Shown one piece after another: positions 1-7,317 of a DNA stretch of 64,000 bases. Position numbers and translations under genes: made by a program. Numbering within the stretch: the first letter of the stretch is position 1; the number at the start of each line of letters is the position of its first letter. Source of the DNA: JAFGRR01 sp964563855 (lineage in GTDB: Bacteria > Planctomycetota > Phycisphaerae > UBA1845 > Fen-1342); assembly GCA_964563855.1 (NCBI GenBank), contig CAZLYU010000013.1, positions 1-64,000 of the forward strand. The letters are read 5' to 3'. The notes below the pieces were generated by a model. The model was not told the origin of the DNA. It worked only from the letters and a program-made list of their open reading frames with translations, and searched no databases.

Positions 1-160
1 GCCCCGTCAGCACGAGCACCTTGTAGAGCAGCGCCCGTTCCCGGCCGCGGCGTTCGAGCTCGGCCAGAAGGTCGGCGTCTTTCTCGGTTGGTGATTCGTG
101 GGCGATTGTCGCCGCGGCGTCCAGCGTGTCCGATGTAAGCCGGAACTTCGTCCAGGTCGC
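1..160 (-). CDS. Partial tyrosine recombinase/integrase, runs off left edge
   Basis: The minus strand holds an open frame that leaves the window at base 1. It reads ...TWTKFRLTSD, then ERRGRERALLYKVLVLTG at the edge. The last stretch matches the start of the catalytic domain in phage-type integrases common in planctomycetes, where the next residues would be LRKGEL carrying the first catalytic Arg. That Arg lies just outside the window. The frame stays open upstream into the end of the TPR gene at 216, so the true start is not visible and this may be a remnant rather than an intact gene. The call is by remembered family resemblance only. Confidence 0.5.
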
Positions 161-215
161 GCGGCTTTGCGGTTCTCTCGCTTGTTCGCTTTCGCGGGTC
201 TTATCGTGGCCGCAT

Positions 216-788
216 TCATCGGCCGATCGCCCGAATCCGTGCCGCGCGTTGCTCCAGCACTTCCGCCTCAGCATCTCGCTTGGTGTCGCGATACAGGACC
301 GCCAGATTCTCCAGGCTGGTGGCCACATCGGGGTGGTCGGGGCCGAGCGCCTTCTCCCAGATCGCCAGCGCACGTTTGTAGAGCGGCTCGGCCTTGGCGT
401 AATCGCCCTGGGCGCGGTAGAGCTCGGCCAGGTTGTTCAGGCTCGTGGCCACATCGGGGTGGTCGGGGCCGAGCGCCTTCTCCCGGATCGCCAGCGCGCG
501 TTTGTAGAGCGGCTCGGCCTTGGCGTACTCCCCCTGGGTGTGGTAGAGCTCGGCCAGGTTGTTCAGGCTCGTGGCCACATTGGGGTGGGCGGGGCCGGCA
601 TTCTGTTCGGCCACCTGCAGGGCCTTCTGGGCAACCACCACCGCCCGGTCATACTTGCCCGCGCCGTATAGATGCATGACTTCCTGATTGAGAATGTCCC
701 ACTCGATACCCGCCCCCTGCGCGTGCACGATGGAGGGCAGCGCGCAAAGGCAGACGATGAATGTGGCAGCAATTCTCGAATAGGTCAT
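216..788 (-). CDS. Secreted TPR (kinesin-light-chain type) repeat protein
   Basis: This 190-aa protein starts with a signal peptide (basic start, hydrophobic core, cleavage after VHAQG near residue 25). It then carries three 42-residue TPR units of the KLC/TPR_12 type, each with the pattern HP(D/N)VATSL(N/E)NLA and YAKAEPLYKRAL. TPRs mediate protein-protein contacts; here they should act outside the cytoplasmic membrane. The repeats are nearly identical at the DNA level (126-bp units around 290-580), suggesting recent duplication. The protein is much shorter than most planctomycete KLC-TPR proteins and lacks any catalytic domain. The partial integrase starts right after its stop. Partner and role are unknown. 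Confidence 0.8.
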   Translation of the reverse strand: MTYSRIAATFIVCLCALPSIVHAQGAGIEWDILNQEVMHLYGAGKYDRAVVVAQKALQVAEQNAGPAHPNVATSLNNLAELYHTQGEYAKAEPLYKRALAIREKALGPDHPDVATSLNNLAELYRAQGDYAKAEPLYKRALAIWEKALGPDHPDVATSLENLAVLYRDTKRDAEAEVLEQRAARIRAIGR

Positions 789-1181
789 GGATCAGTGTCC
801 GTTTCTGCTTAAGGACCAACGCTTGATTGCCGGCGTCGCACCGACCGAAGTTCAGTTTACCATTGTGCGCGGGTCCGGCACCATAGCCAGCCCGCGGCCC
901 GACCAGCGGCGGAGCCGCTCCAGCGTCGGCCGTAGCATCACGTCCAAACGTCGCATCGTGCAAGCGGCTGCGTCGCGGGGGCAGGTCACTCGCTCTGGAC
1001 CGGTCTCAATCGAACGCGCGGGCGTCCGATGGCGCGGATTGATTGCCCCGGGCGCCGTCCTTAGCGCGGCGTCGCCGCGCTTGCGGCCGAAAACCGCCCC
1101 AAACCGCGCTAACGGCCGCATGACTTGCAATCCGTAAACCGCGTCGGTAACGTCGTTTACGAGTCTTAGGCCGGACCGAGA
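789..1181. other. Intergenic region, no gene seen
   Basis: About 390 bases with no ORF that resembles a protein. Open frames on both strands give low-complexity Arg/Ala/Pro translations typical of high-GC shadow frames. The stretch separates the TPR gene from a tRNA fragment and is likely the flank of an integrated element. Confidence 0.5.
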
Positions 1182-1228
1182 CCGGCATGGCATGCAAGAG
1201 GTCGTGAGTTCGAATCTCATCGGCTCCA
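1182..1228 (+). tRNA. 3' half of a tRNA-Ala (GGC), truncated; possible att site
   Basis: Bases 1182-1228 read as the anticodon loop (ATGGCAT, anticodon GGC), a variable region, a full T-arm (GTGAG, TTCGAAT, CTCAT) and the 3' acceptor strand CGGCTCC plus A. The matching 5' acceptor strand GGAGCCG and a D-arm are absent from the 75 bases upstream, and the anticodon stem is mispaired. This is therefore a tRNA fragment, not a functional tRNA. Tyrosine recombinases commonly integrate at the 3' half of tRNA genes and leave such a copy at the far end of the element; the integrase remnant at the left edge fits that picture. No CCA is encoded. Confidence 0.75.
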
Positions 1229-1285
1229 TTCACGCAAGGCTTAACGTACCGCGCAGCGGCGGCGGGAGGTCGGGATCGCGGGGCG

Positions 1286-1520
1286 ATGCCGAAGGTTGGC
1301 CGCTTGCCCAAGATCAATCGTGACTACCTGCTTGAACAACAGCGGCGCCAGCCGGACGCGACGCTAGGCGAGTTGCGTGAGCGACCGGGGGGGGTAAGTG
1401 TTCGCTGTCATCGATCTGGATGGCGCTGCACAAGCTGAAGATCACGTTCAGAAGAAGTCGCTTCACGCCGCCGAGCGAGACCGCGTGGAAGTCGCCGAAC
1501 GCCCCGCCATGTGGTGGATC
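1286..1520 (+). pseudogene. IS630-family transposase N-terminal remnant, frameshifted
   Basis: Three reading frames must be joined to recover the family. From ATG 1286, MPKVGRLPKINRDYLLEQ and RRQPDATLGELRER resemble the N-terminal helix-turn-helix of IS630-type transposases. After a G-run near 1390 a second frame gives CSLSSIWMALHKLKITF. After a further shift near 1450 a third frame gives KKSLHAAERDRVEVAE then RPAMWW. The DDE catalytic domain is missing. No terminal inverted repeats could be assigned. The G-run (8 G) is a likely slippage site and the first break. This is a decayed insertion remnant. Confidence 0.75.
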
Positions 1521-1667
1521 CGGCGAGTCGGCTTGACCGCCCGTGAGCTCCTGGCGGATGAGATACGAATCTTGCGTGAGTTCACAAATGCTCCCGTAGA
1601 GAAGCTGAGGGAGCTGATTCAGTTGAACAAAGAGCTTCATCCTGCAGACTATATTAAGTTGGATTAG
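1509..1667 (+). CDS. Short hypothetical ORF, possibly the 3' end of a truncated gene
   Basis: The frame that closes the IS630 remnant continues as a 52-residue peptide from ATG 1509, with ELLADEIRILREFTNAPVEK as its core and an acidic/hydrophobic helical pattern. It stops at 1667, two bases before the next ATG at 1670, so the two could be cotranscribed. Base composition is less GC-rich than the core genes. The sequence may be the tail of a gene whose front was replaced by the insertion remnant. I do not recognise it. Confidence 0.3.
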   Translation: MWWIRRVGLTARELLADEIRILREFTNAPVEKLRELIQLNKELHPADYIKLD

Positions 1668-1669
1668 GA

Positions 1670-2176
1670 ATGCCTGTACTGCCTCCATTACCACTCTCAA
1701 TAACTGATCTTCCGGACGATCCTGCAGCACGGCATGAAGTGCTCGTGGACCTGCTTGGTTATTGTCTAATGTGGAACCGTGGTTCAGTGTTAGCCGACGC
1801 GGAGAGGAGAATAGCGAATCCGCACGTCGAGAAAGAGCTCGGCGTGATGAAGGCGCAGCCGTTTAAGGAGCTAGCGTCGCTGGATGATGTCGCGCAAGAG
1901 AAATCCTTGCGATTCGCTCGAGCCTGCATTGACGCATTTATGCAACGTTTACTTGTGCTGCTCGGCGGTCGCGGTCAAGATCACAAGCTCGGGGAATCCC
2001 ACGCGGTTCGTTTCCGGCTATCGCTGGAAGTGCTTGGGAGGCCGGATGCTGAAATTGAATTCGAAGAGGTGCTCAGTTGGGGCGGCCAGAAGTCGTTGCC
2101 CTCGTACTTCGGGCGCTGGCTGAATCGATTTGGAGGCTTACCTGCTCGCGACGGAGAGCACCCCACTCACAAATGA
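1670..2176 (+). CDS. Hypothetical protein, lower-GC accessory gene
   Basis: A 168-aa ORF starting at ATG 1670, two bases after the stop of the short upstream ORF. It has a mixed, soluble composition with no signal peptide or membrane segment. Recognisable stretches are DDPAARHEVLVDLLGY near residue 15-30 and EVLSWGGQKSLPSYFGRWL near residue 130-150. Codon use is clearly less GC-biased than in the genes to the right, consistent with recent acquisition together with the surrounding debris. No family recognised; function unknown. Confidence 0.55.
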   Translation: MPVLPPLPLSITDLPDDPAARHEVLVDLLGYCLMWNRGSVLADAERRIANPHVEKELGVMKAQPFKELASLDDVAQEKSLRFARACIDAFMQRLLVLLGGRGQDHKLGESHAVRFRLSLEVLGRPDAEIEFEEVLSWGGQKSLPSYFGRWLNRFGGLPARDGEHPTHK

Positions 2177-2272
2177 CGTCGATGGCTGACGGGTAGGAAA
2201 GAGACGGCGGGGGGCGGGCGGCTCGACCGAGCTATTGTTAGAAGTTGTTGATGGCGTCGTAATCAGGCGGCG

Positions 2273-2577
2273 GTGGGCGTGGGCGGCCAGCCGGGCTATG
2301 TCGAGGCCGGCGACTACGCGTACACGTACGACGCCAACGGCAACGTCGGACAGCTTGTCGCGTGGAGTCTGGACTGGGCCCGTACGGGCGGGTGAACTCC
2401 TACCGCTTCAGCACCAAGCCCGCCGACCCCGTCACCGGTTACATGGCCCGGGGGGGTGTCAGCAGCCGGGAAGACGCGAGGCTGCGGCGAAGCGTCGTCA
2501 TCATCCCTGATTGCGAAGAATCGCCCCGCCGATCTGAACCCGCGGCGTTGGGTCGGGTATACGTATTGAGTGGTTAG
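2273..2577 (+). pseudogene. RHS/YD-repeat protein fragment, frameshifted
   Basis: One frame reads GDYAYTYDANGNVGQLVAW, a typical YD repeat, and stops at a TGA near 2393. An overlapping frame continues with GPYGRVNSYRFSTKPADPVT, the start of the RHS-associated core, which normally proceeds to a GLYYYGYRYY-like block. Here that block is missing and the frame drifts into unrelated residues until 2577. Both breaks and the loss of the core indicate a decayed remnant of a large RHS protein. No intact toxin tip or immunity gene is visible beside it. Confidence 0.75.
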
Positions 2578-2615
2578 TCGGAAGCAGCCTCAGCCTTTGA
2601 CGCAGGAACCCAACT

Positions 2616-3227
2616 TTGGCCGCAGCTTCGCTCATCTTAGCCTCCGGCAGCGAGCGTCGGCGGGAGCTCGTCGGTCAGCTCGGCGTCCCGTTCCGCGTGA
2701 TCCCCGCGACGGTGCCGGAGCCCGAGTGGCGTGCGCCGCAGACGACCGCGCGTCAGTGGGCGTCGGCCCTGGCGTACTTCAAGGCGAGTTCGGTCGCGGC
2801 TGCGCATCCGGATTGCTGGGTGCTGGGGGCCGATACGGTCGCGGCGATCGGCGGTGAGATCCTTGGCAAACCGAAGGATGTCGATGACGCCCGTCGCATG
2901 CTGATGTTGCAGGCTGGGGCCCAGTCGGAAGTGATCACCGGGGTTTCCCTGCTGCGGTTCGGCGAGCCGCGCGTGCGGCTGATTCGCGCGGCGAGCACGC
3001 ACGTCTGGATGCGGCGGGACATTGCTGCGATCGAGCAGTACCTCGCGACGGATGACTGGCGCGACAAAGCGGGGGCGTACGGAATCCAGAGTGTCGGCGA
3101 CGCGCTGGTTGAGCGAATCGAGGGCAGCTTCACCAATGTGGTCGGCCTCCCGTTGGAGTTGACGCGGCGGATGTTGGTCGAGGTGGGTCTGCTGCAAGCG
3201 GCCGACTGCGACTCCGCAGCGGTTTAG
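2616..3227 (+). CDS. maf: Maf-family nucleotide pyrophosphatase
   Basis: A 203-aa protein of normal Maf length. Maf proteins hydrolyse non-canonical or modified nucleoside triphosphates to monophosphates in the cytosol and have been linked to septum control. Visible family blocks are LILASGSERRRELV at residues 6-19, GADTVAAIGGEILGKPKD near residue 70 with the catalytic Asp, and YGIQSVGDALVERIEGSF then NVVGLPL near the C-terminus. The start is a TTG at 2616, chosen because the family begins just before the LILASGS block; no strong ribosome binding site is seen. It marks the start of core genome content to the right of the debris. Confidence 0.88.
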   Translation: MAAASLILASGSERRRELVGQLGVPFRVIPATVPEPEWRAPQTTARQWASALAYFKASSVAAAHPDCWVLGADTVAAIGGEILGKPKDVDDARRMLMLQAGAQSEVITGVSLLRFGEPRVRLIRAASTHVWMRRDIAAIEQYLATDDWRDKAGAYGIQSVGDALVERIEGSFTNVVGLPLELTRRMLVEVGLLQAADCDSAAV

Positions 3228-3425
3228 CAGACGTCGCGTGAAGCGGGGCGGCGTCGCGGTGCGATAATCGGGGCTGCGCGGACGAGATGGGAGGGCTCGA
3301 GCATCTCGGCGACTTCGCGGATGGCGCAAGACCCGCCGCACGCCGATGTATGAGCGGGGCGCCCCCGAGGCACGTCGTGCTGTTGAGTTGTCGCGCCCGT
3401 GGCGCCGCTGTTGGAGGCCAAGGCG

Positions 3426-4328
3426 ATGACGCGCTCGACGCACCGCGGTGAGACCGGCCTGGGTGACTATCTCAAGCTGATCAAAGACTTTCAATTGCTC
3501 ACGGCGGATGAGGAGCGCGCGCTCGGAGAGAAGATCCGGGCCGCGTCCGACTCGCAGCAGCGGCTGGCGCAGGGCGAGATCACCATCGCCGACTACAACC
3601 GGATTCAGCGTGACGCCGCCGACGCGCGCAACACGATGATTCAATCGAATCTGAGACTCGTGGTGAGCGTGGCGAAGCAGTTCCGCAACCGTGGTCTTCC
3701 GATGGAGGACCTCGTGAACGAGGGGAACGTGGGGCTGATGAACGCGGTCGATCGGTTTGATCCGTCGGTGGGCTCGCGTTTCAGCACCTATGCGAGTTAC
3801 TGGATCGATCAGGGCATCCGCCGCGCGATTCAGACGGCGAATCAGATGATCCACATTCCCAGCTATCTGATGGAGCAGATTGGTCAGATGCGGTTGGCGA
3901 TGCGTGAGCTGGCTGGTGAACTTGGTCGGCAGCCCGCTCTAGAAGAGATCGCGCAGCACTTAGGAATTACGCGTCGGCGCGCTTCCGCCATCTCGAAAGC
4001 GATCAAGGCTTGTACGTGTCCGACGCAGGCGGCGGCGTCGGAAGAGGAAGGGGCGCTGGCTGACGCGCTGCCCGATTCGCGCACGCCGCCGCCGTTTGAG
4101 CAACTCTTCTCCGAGTCGGATGCAGACTTCGTGCAACAGATGCTCGATCACATCACCGACCGCGAAGCGCGCGTCTTGCAGTTGCGGTATGGACTCAACA
4201 GCGAGCAGGGCGCGCCCATGACGCTGAAGGACATCGGCCGTGAGGTCGGACTGACGCGCGAGCGGGTGCGGCAGATCGAGAAGGAAGCCAAGCGGAAGCT
4301 CGAAGCGCACGTCAAAGAGTACATCTAA
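3426..4328 (+). CDS. RNA polymerase sigma-70 family factor (RpoD/RpoS-like, short)
   Basis: A 300-aa group-1/2 sigma factor. Region 1.2 is seen in GLGDYLKLIKDFQLLTADEE, region 2 in NLRLVVSVAKQF with RFSTYASYWIDQGIRRAIQ for -10 recognition, region 3 around IGQMRLAMRELAGELGRQP, and region 4 ends in the helix-turn-helix VGLTRERVRQIEKEAKRKL. It lacks the long acidic region 1.1, so it is more likely an alternative (group 2) sigma than the main RpoD, though some planctomycete housekeeping factors are short. ATG 3426 is preferred over the upstream GTG at 3399 because GGAGG at 3413-3417 lies eight bases before it. Confidence 0.9.
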   Translation: MTRSTHRGETGLGDYLKLIKDFQLLTADEERALGEKIRAASDSQQRLAQGEITIADYNRIQRDAADARNTMIQSNLRLVVSVAKQFRNRGLPMEDLVNEGNVGLMNAVDRFDPSVGSRFSTYASYWIDQGIRRAIQTANQMIHIPSYLMEQIGQMRLAMRELAGELGRQPALEEIAQHLGITRRRASAISKAIKACTCPTQAAASEEEGALADALPDSRTPPPFEQLFSESDADFVQQMLDHITDREARVLQLRYGLNSEQGAPMTLKDIGREVGLTRERVRQIEKEAKRKLEAHVKEYI

Positions 4329-4375
4329 GGCCGCGTGGACGGGTCGAGCGTGGTCTGCACGGCGGGCCTTCGGCG

Positions 4376-4705
4376 CTAACCGGCGTTTGCTGACGGCGTT
4401 CCGAGCGACGCGGCGGCGGCGGTCACCGTCTCGGCGGAGGCGGCGAGTCGGACGCGTTTGCGGGAACTGCTGAGCCCACTGACCAACTCGACCTGGTTTG
4501 GTTTCAGCTCGAGCCACCTGGCGAGCACGCGCTGCACCGCGGCGTTGGCCTGGCCGTGCTCCGGCGGGCTCGCGACCGCGACCTTGAGCACGTCGCCGTA
4601 CACGCCAATCACGCCGTCGCATCGTGCGCCGGGCGTCACCTTGAGGGCGATCGAGCAGGACGTCTCGTCGAGATGGTCAACGCGAAGCACCGACTTCGTT
4701 CTCAC
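4376..4705 (-). CDS. DUF167/YggU family protein
   Basis: A small soluble protein of about 105-110 residues, the usual size for the family. The core ALKVTPGARCDGVIGVYGD, then VAVASPPEHGQANAAVQRVL, and KPNQVELVSGLSSSRKRV are the hallmark blocks of YggU-like proteins, whose biochemical function is not established. The start is a GTG (4705, or 4690 as alternative) inside the 3' end of the upstream lptB-like gene, so the two overlap by 14-29 bases and are probably translationally coupled. The longer N-terminal frame to 4873 is an lptB shadow. Confidence 0.75.
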   Translation of the reverse strand: MRTKSVLRVDHLDETSCSIALKVTPGARCDGVIGVYGDVLKVAVASPPEHGQANAAVQRVLARWLELKPNQVELVSGLSSSRKRVRLAASAETVTAAAASLGTPSANAG

Positions 4706-5471
4706 GGGGTTCGACGGCGCTGTGTTGACCGTCGCCGATGGGCGTGAACTCGTCTCCGCGGAATGTGTTGCCGAGATAGCGATCGCGGACGGCGGCGTTG
4801 TTGACGATTTCGTGAGGGGTTCCGGAGGCGATGACGCAGCCCTTGTCGATGACATAGCTGCGATCGGTGACACGTAGCGTCTCGTGCACGTTGTGATCGG
4901 TCACGAGAATCGCGATTCCCGCGTCGCGCAGGCGGATGATCTCGGCACGCAGGTCTTCGACGGCGCGCGGATCCACCCCGCTGAACGGTTCATCGAGCAT
5001 GATGAGCCGGGGGTTGGGAATGAGCGCACGCGCGATTTCGAGCTTGCGGCGCTCGCCGCCGGACACTTGTCGCGCGAGATTTTTCCGCACGACGCCCAAA
5101 CCGAACTGTTCGAGCAATTCGTCCACGCGCTGTCGGCGCTGGCGGGCGGTCATCCTCAGGGTCTCACAGATGGCGAGCAGGTTCTGTTCGACGGTGAGTC
5201 GCTGGAAGACGCTCGGCTCCTGTGACAGATATCCCATCCCACGGCGGGCGCGTTGAAACATCGGCAGAGGGGTGACATCCTGATTGGCGAAAAATACTCT
5301 GCCGGACTCCGGCTTGATCATGCCGACGGTGATTCGGAAACTGGTGGTCTTCCCAGCTCCGTTGGCGCCGAGCAGCCCGACAATCTCTCGCTCGTCGACG
5401 GCGTAAGTTACGCTGTCAACAACACGCCGACCGCTGTAAAGCTTGGCAAGCTTTTCGACCCGCAAGAGCAT
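4677..5471 (-). CDS. lptB: LPS export ABC transporter ATP-binding protein LptB
   Basis: A 264-aa cytoplasmic ATPase that in LptB2FGC powers LPS extraction from the inner membrane. Walker A is GANGAGKT at residues 35-42, Q-loop at Q84, signature VSGGERRKLEIARAL from 136, Walker B LIMLDEPFSGVDPRA from 156 and the switch His in VTDHNVHETLRVTDRSYV at 193. The last motif and the IVNNAAVRDRYLG tail are typical of LptB rather than of the related LivG/LivF. No lptA, lptC, lptF or lptG lies beside it. It overlaps the YggU-like gene downstream. A perfect DnaA-box sequence sits 30 bases upstream of the start. Confidence 0.88.
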   Translation of the reverse strand: MLLRVEKLAKLYSGRRVVDSVTYAVDEREIVGLLGANGAGKTTSFRITVGMIKPESGRVFFANQDVTPLPMFQRARRGMGYLSQEPSVFQRLTVEQNLLAICETLRMTARQRRQRVDELLEQFGLGVVRKNLARQVSGGERRKLEIARALIPNPRLIMLDEPFSGVDPRAVEDLRAEIIRLRDAGIAILVTDHNVHETLRVTDRSYVIDKGCVIASGTPHEIVNNAAVRDRYLGNTFRGDEFTPIGDGQHSAVEPRENEVGASR

Positions 5472-5500
5472 CTGTTTTCACCACATGTCAGAGAAACGGT

Positions 5501-5509
5501 TGTGGATAA
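5501..5509 (-). promoter_or_regulatory. Perfect DnaA-box sequence upstream of lptB
   Basis: The plus strand reads TGTGGATAA, the reverse complement of the consensus box TTATCCACA. It lies in the otherwise gene-free 5472-5787 interval between lptB and a signal peptidase gene. I see no cluster of further perfect boxes or an AT-rich unwinding element nearby, so this is not an origin. It may be a chance hit or a regulatory DnaA site. The rest of this 316-base interval contains an A-run near 5630 but no gene that I can support. Confidence 0.35.
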
Positions 5510-5787
5510 CTTGTGAATCCCGGTGCGGGGCCGACCGTCGTGGGTCCGTGACAGGGAGCTCGCGTCGCGCGGGATTCGCCGTGGCGCCGAGCAAGCAACG
5601 CGGCTGCGAAAGCTCGCCTAAAGCTCTTTTAAAAAAAGGTTTAGGTTGCTACCTGCAATCCGGTTCCGGGGTCGCTCGCCGCCGTGATCGCTTGCACGCC
5701 GCGCGGACGTGGCCAATGGATATCGCCACACACCCAATTCGAGATAGATGTGTGCACAAATGGCGCTAACCAGATCCTCACACGCAT

Positions 5788-7317
5788 TCACGGTACAAAG
5801 CGAACGCGGCCGATCCAAGGCACAAACGCCGCGCCGTCGACCCGTCCGCCGGGCGCCACACCGGGAAGATAGACCATAAACGCTCGGCCGACAATCAGCT
5901 CTTGCGGCGTCGTTCCTTCCGACCTCCAAGCGGGTGTCTCGGCGATTGGCCACTCGCGGCTGTCGAGGCTGAATCCGCTGTTATCTCCAAGAACGAAGAG
6001 TTGATTGTCGGGTATGACGAAGGGGGTCCCGCTGCGCGGCCGGAGGGTCCGCATCGTTTCCAAATAATGCAGATCGCGCTCGACGCGTAGTCGGCGGAGT
6101 GCAAATGCGCTTTCGGCTCCCGCGAGTTGAATGCTCGCTGGCCCGGTCACCCGCAGGCGGCGCCGCGCGCTCGTCGGCAGTTCGTATGCGTGGCGGATCA
6201 CCTCGCGACCGTCGAGCGTGAGCACGAACGTCTGGTCGACGTGGGCGCAGGCGAACGCCGTCGGTCGGCCGGTTGTTCGCGGGATGCTGCGCGTCGCGAT
6301 CAGACGCCGCTCAGGGTCGCCATCCGCCCAGCGCTCGGCCGACACGCGGCCGTCGGCTGCGATTTGCACTGCAAAGTTCTGAAGCCCGCTCAGCAGCGTG
6401 ATTTCGAAGAACCCCAGAGTCGTGCGCCAAGTCAGTTCACCCACGATCCGCAGATCGGTGACATTGGAGTTGAACTCGCCGAGGTTGAACGAGCTCAGGT
6501 CGCGGACCGGGAACGCCGGATTGAGCTGGATCGTCTCGCGGGCCGACGAGTCGAAGCATAGCACGCGTGTCGCGAGGCCGGACCAGCCGTTGGTGGCCGC
6601 GCCGATCGGACGCCAACGCAGCGGGGACGAGTCATCGGCCGGTAGCGCAGCCTGATCGACGACGAGGGACCAAAGGCGGGCTTGCGCCCACTCGGGTTTG
6701 CGCGCGATGGCGCCGTTGATGAAGACATCGCCGCCGAGCAGTTCGATCGTCTCGCCCGGCAGGCCGACGATGCGTTTGACGTAGGTTTGCTGCGGGTCGT
6801 GCGGCGCGCGAAACACCATGCTTTCCCAGCGCTGGGGCCTGAACGGACCGCCGAGCCAGTAGGGCCACTTCGCGACCAGAACGCGTTCGCCGGGCTGCCC
6901 CATGCTCGGAGGCGTTTCGCCGCGCCAGCGGCAGTTGACGCAGTAGACCTCGACGGGCGGGATGAAGGCGGCGTTGAAGTCCGCCGCCGGGCCGGACGGG
7001 CCGAAGTCGAACTGGTGCCCGCAGCGTGGGCAGCGGGTGGTGCCGTATGCGCCGCGCAGCGTTTCCGCCATCGAACCCGTCGGGATGATGAACGCCTCGA
7101 TGAGGAACGCACGGAAGATGAACGCCAGAATGAGCGCCATGAGGAGTGTCTGCGTCGTTTCGCTGGTGGAGAGCCACGCGGCGCGGCTCGCTCCACCGCC
7201 TGCGTCGTCTGGCGGCGGCACGGTGGGACGGATTTCGTTGGACGTGGGCGGCGCGAAGCGCAACGTCGTGTCCGATCCGAACGCCGGTCGGTTAGTGAAT
7301 CCACCGAACGCGGCCAA
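5788..7317 (-). CDS. lepB: Signal peptidase I, large form with zinc-ribbon insert (second of tandem pair)
   Basis: A 509-aa membrane protease that would cleave signal peptides on the periplasmic side. One membrane helix (residues ~57-75) precedes the catalytic Ser82 in IIPTGSMAETL. A four-cysteine knuckle follows (C96, C99, C126, C129). Catalytic Lys181 sits in TYVKRIVGLPGETIELLGGD, and the last conserved box is QLFVLGDNSGFSLDSREW near residue 440. About 240 residues separate the Lys and last boxes, where classical enzymes have few; this insert is predicted beta-rich. The TTG start overlaps the 3' end of the upstream paralogue by 26 bases, so a later start is possible. Confidence 0.88.
   Translation of the reverse strand: MAAFGGFTNRPAFGSDTTLRFAPPTSNEIRPTVPPPDDAGGGASRAAWLSTSETTQTLLMALILAFIFRAFLIEAFIIPTGSMAETLRGAYGTTRCPRCGHQFDFGPSGPAADFNAAFIPPVEVYCVNCRWRGETPPSMGQPGERVLVAKWPYWLGGPFRPQRWESMVFRAPHDPQQTYVKRIVGLPGETIELLGGDVFINGAIARKPEWAQARLWSLVVDQAALPADDSSPLRWRPIGAATNGWSGLATRVLCFDSSARETIQLNPAFPVRDLSSFNLGEFNSNVTDLRIVGELTWRTTLGFFEITLLSGLQNFAVQIAADGRVSAERWADGDPERRLIATRSIPRTTGRPTAFACAHVDQTFVLTLDGREVIRHAYELPTSARRRLRVTGPASIQLAGAESAFALRRLRVERDLHYLETMRTLRPRSGTPFVIPDNQLFVLGDNSGFSLDSREWPIAETPAWRSEGTTPQELIVGRAFMVYLPGVAPGGRVDGAAFVPWIGRVRFVP

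Noticed and set aside
1006..1317. Minus-strand ORF reading GADEIRTHDLLHAMPVSV
   Set aside because: This is the well-known spurious translation of an antisense tRNA region; it marks the tRNA-Ala fragment, not a protein.
2637..3854. 405-aa minus-strand ORF opposite Maf and the sigma factor
   Set aside because: Arg/His/Pro-rich composition and full overlap with two recognisable genes on the plus strand; a high-GC shadow.
5472..5787. Possible replication origin upstream of lptB
   Set aside because: Only one perfect DnaA box, no cluster, no dnaA/dnaN/parAB genes around.
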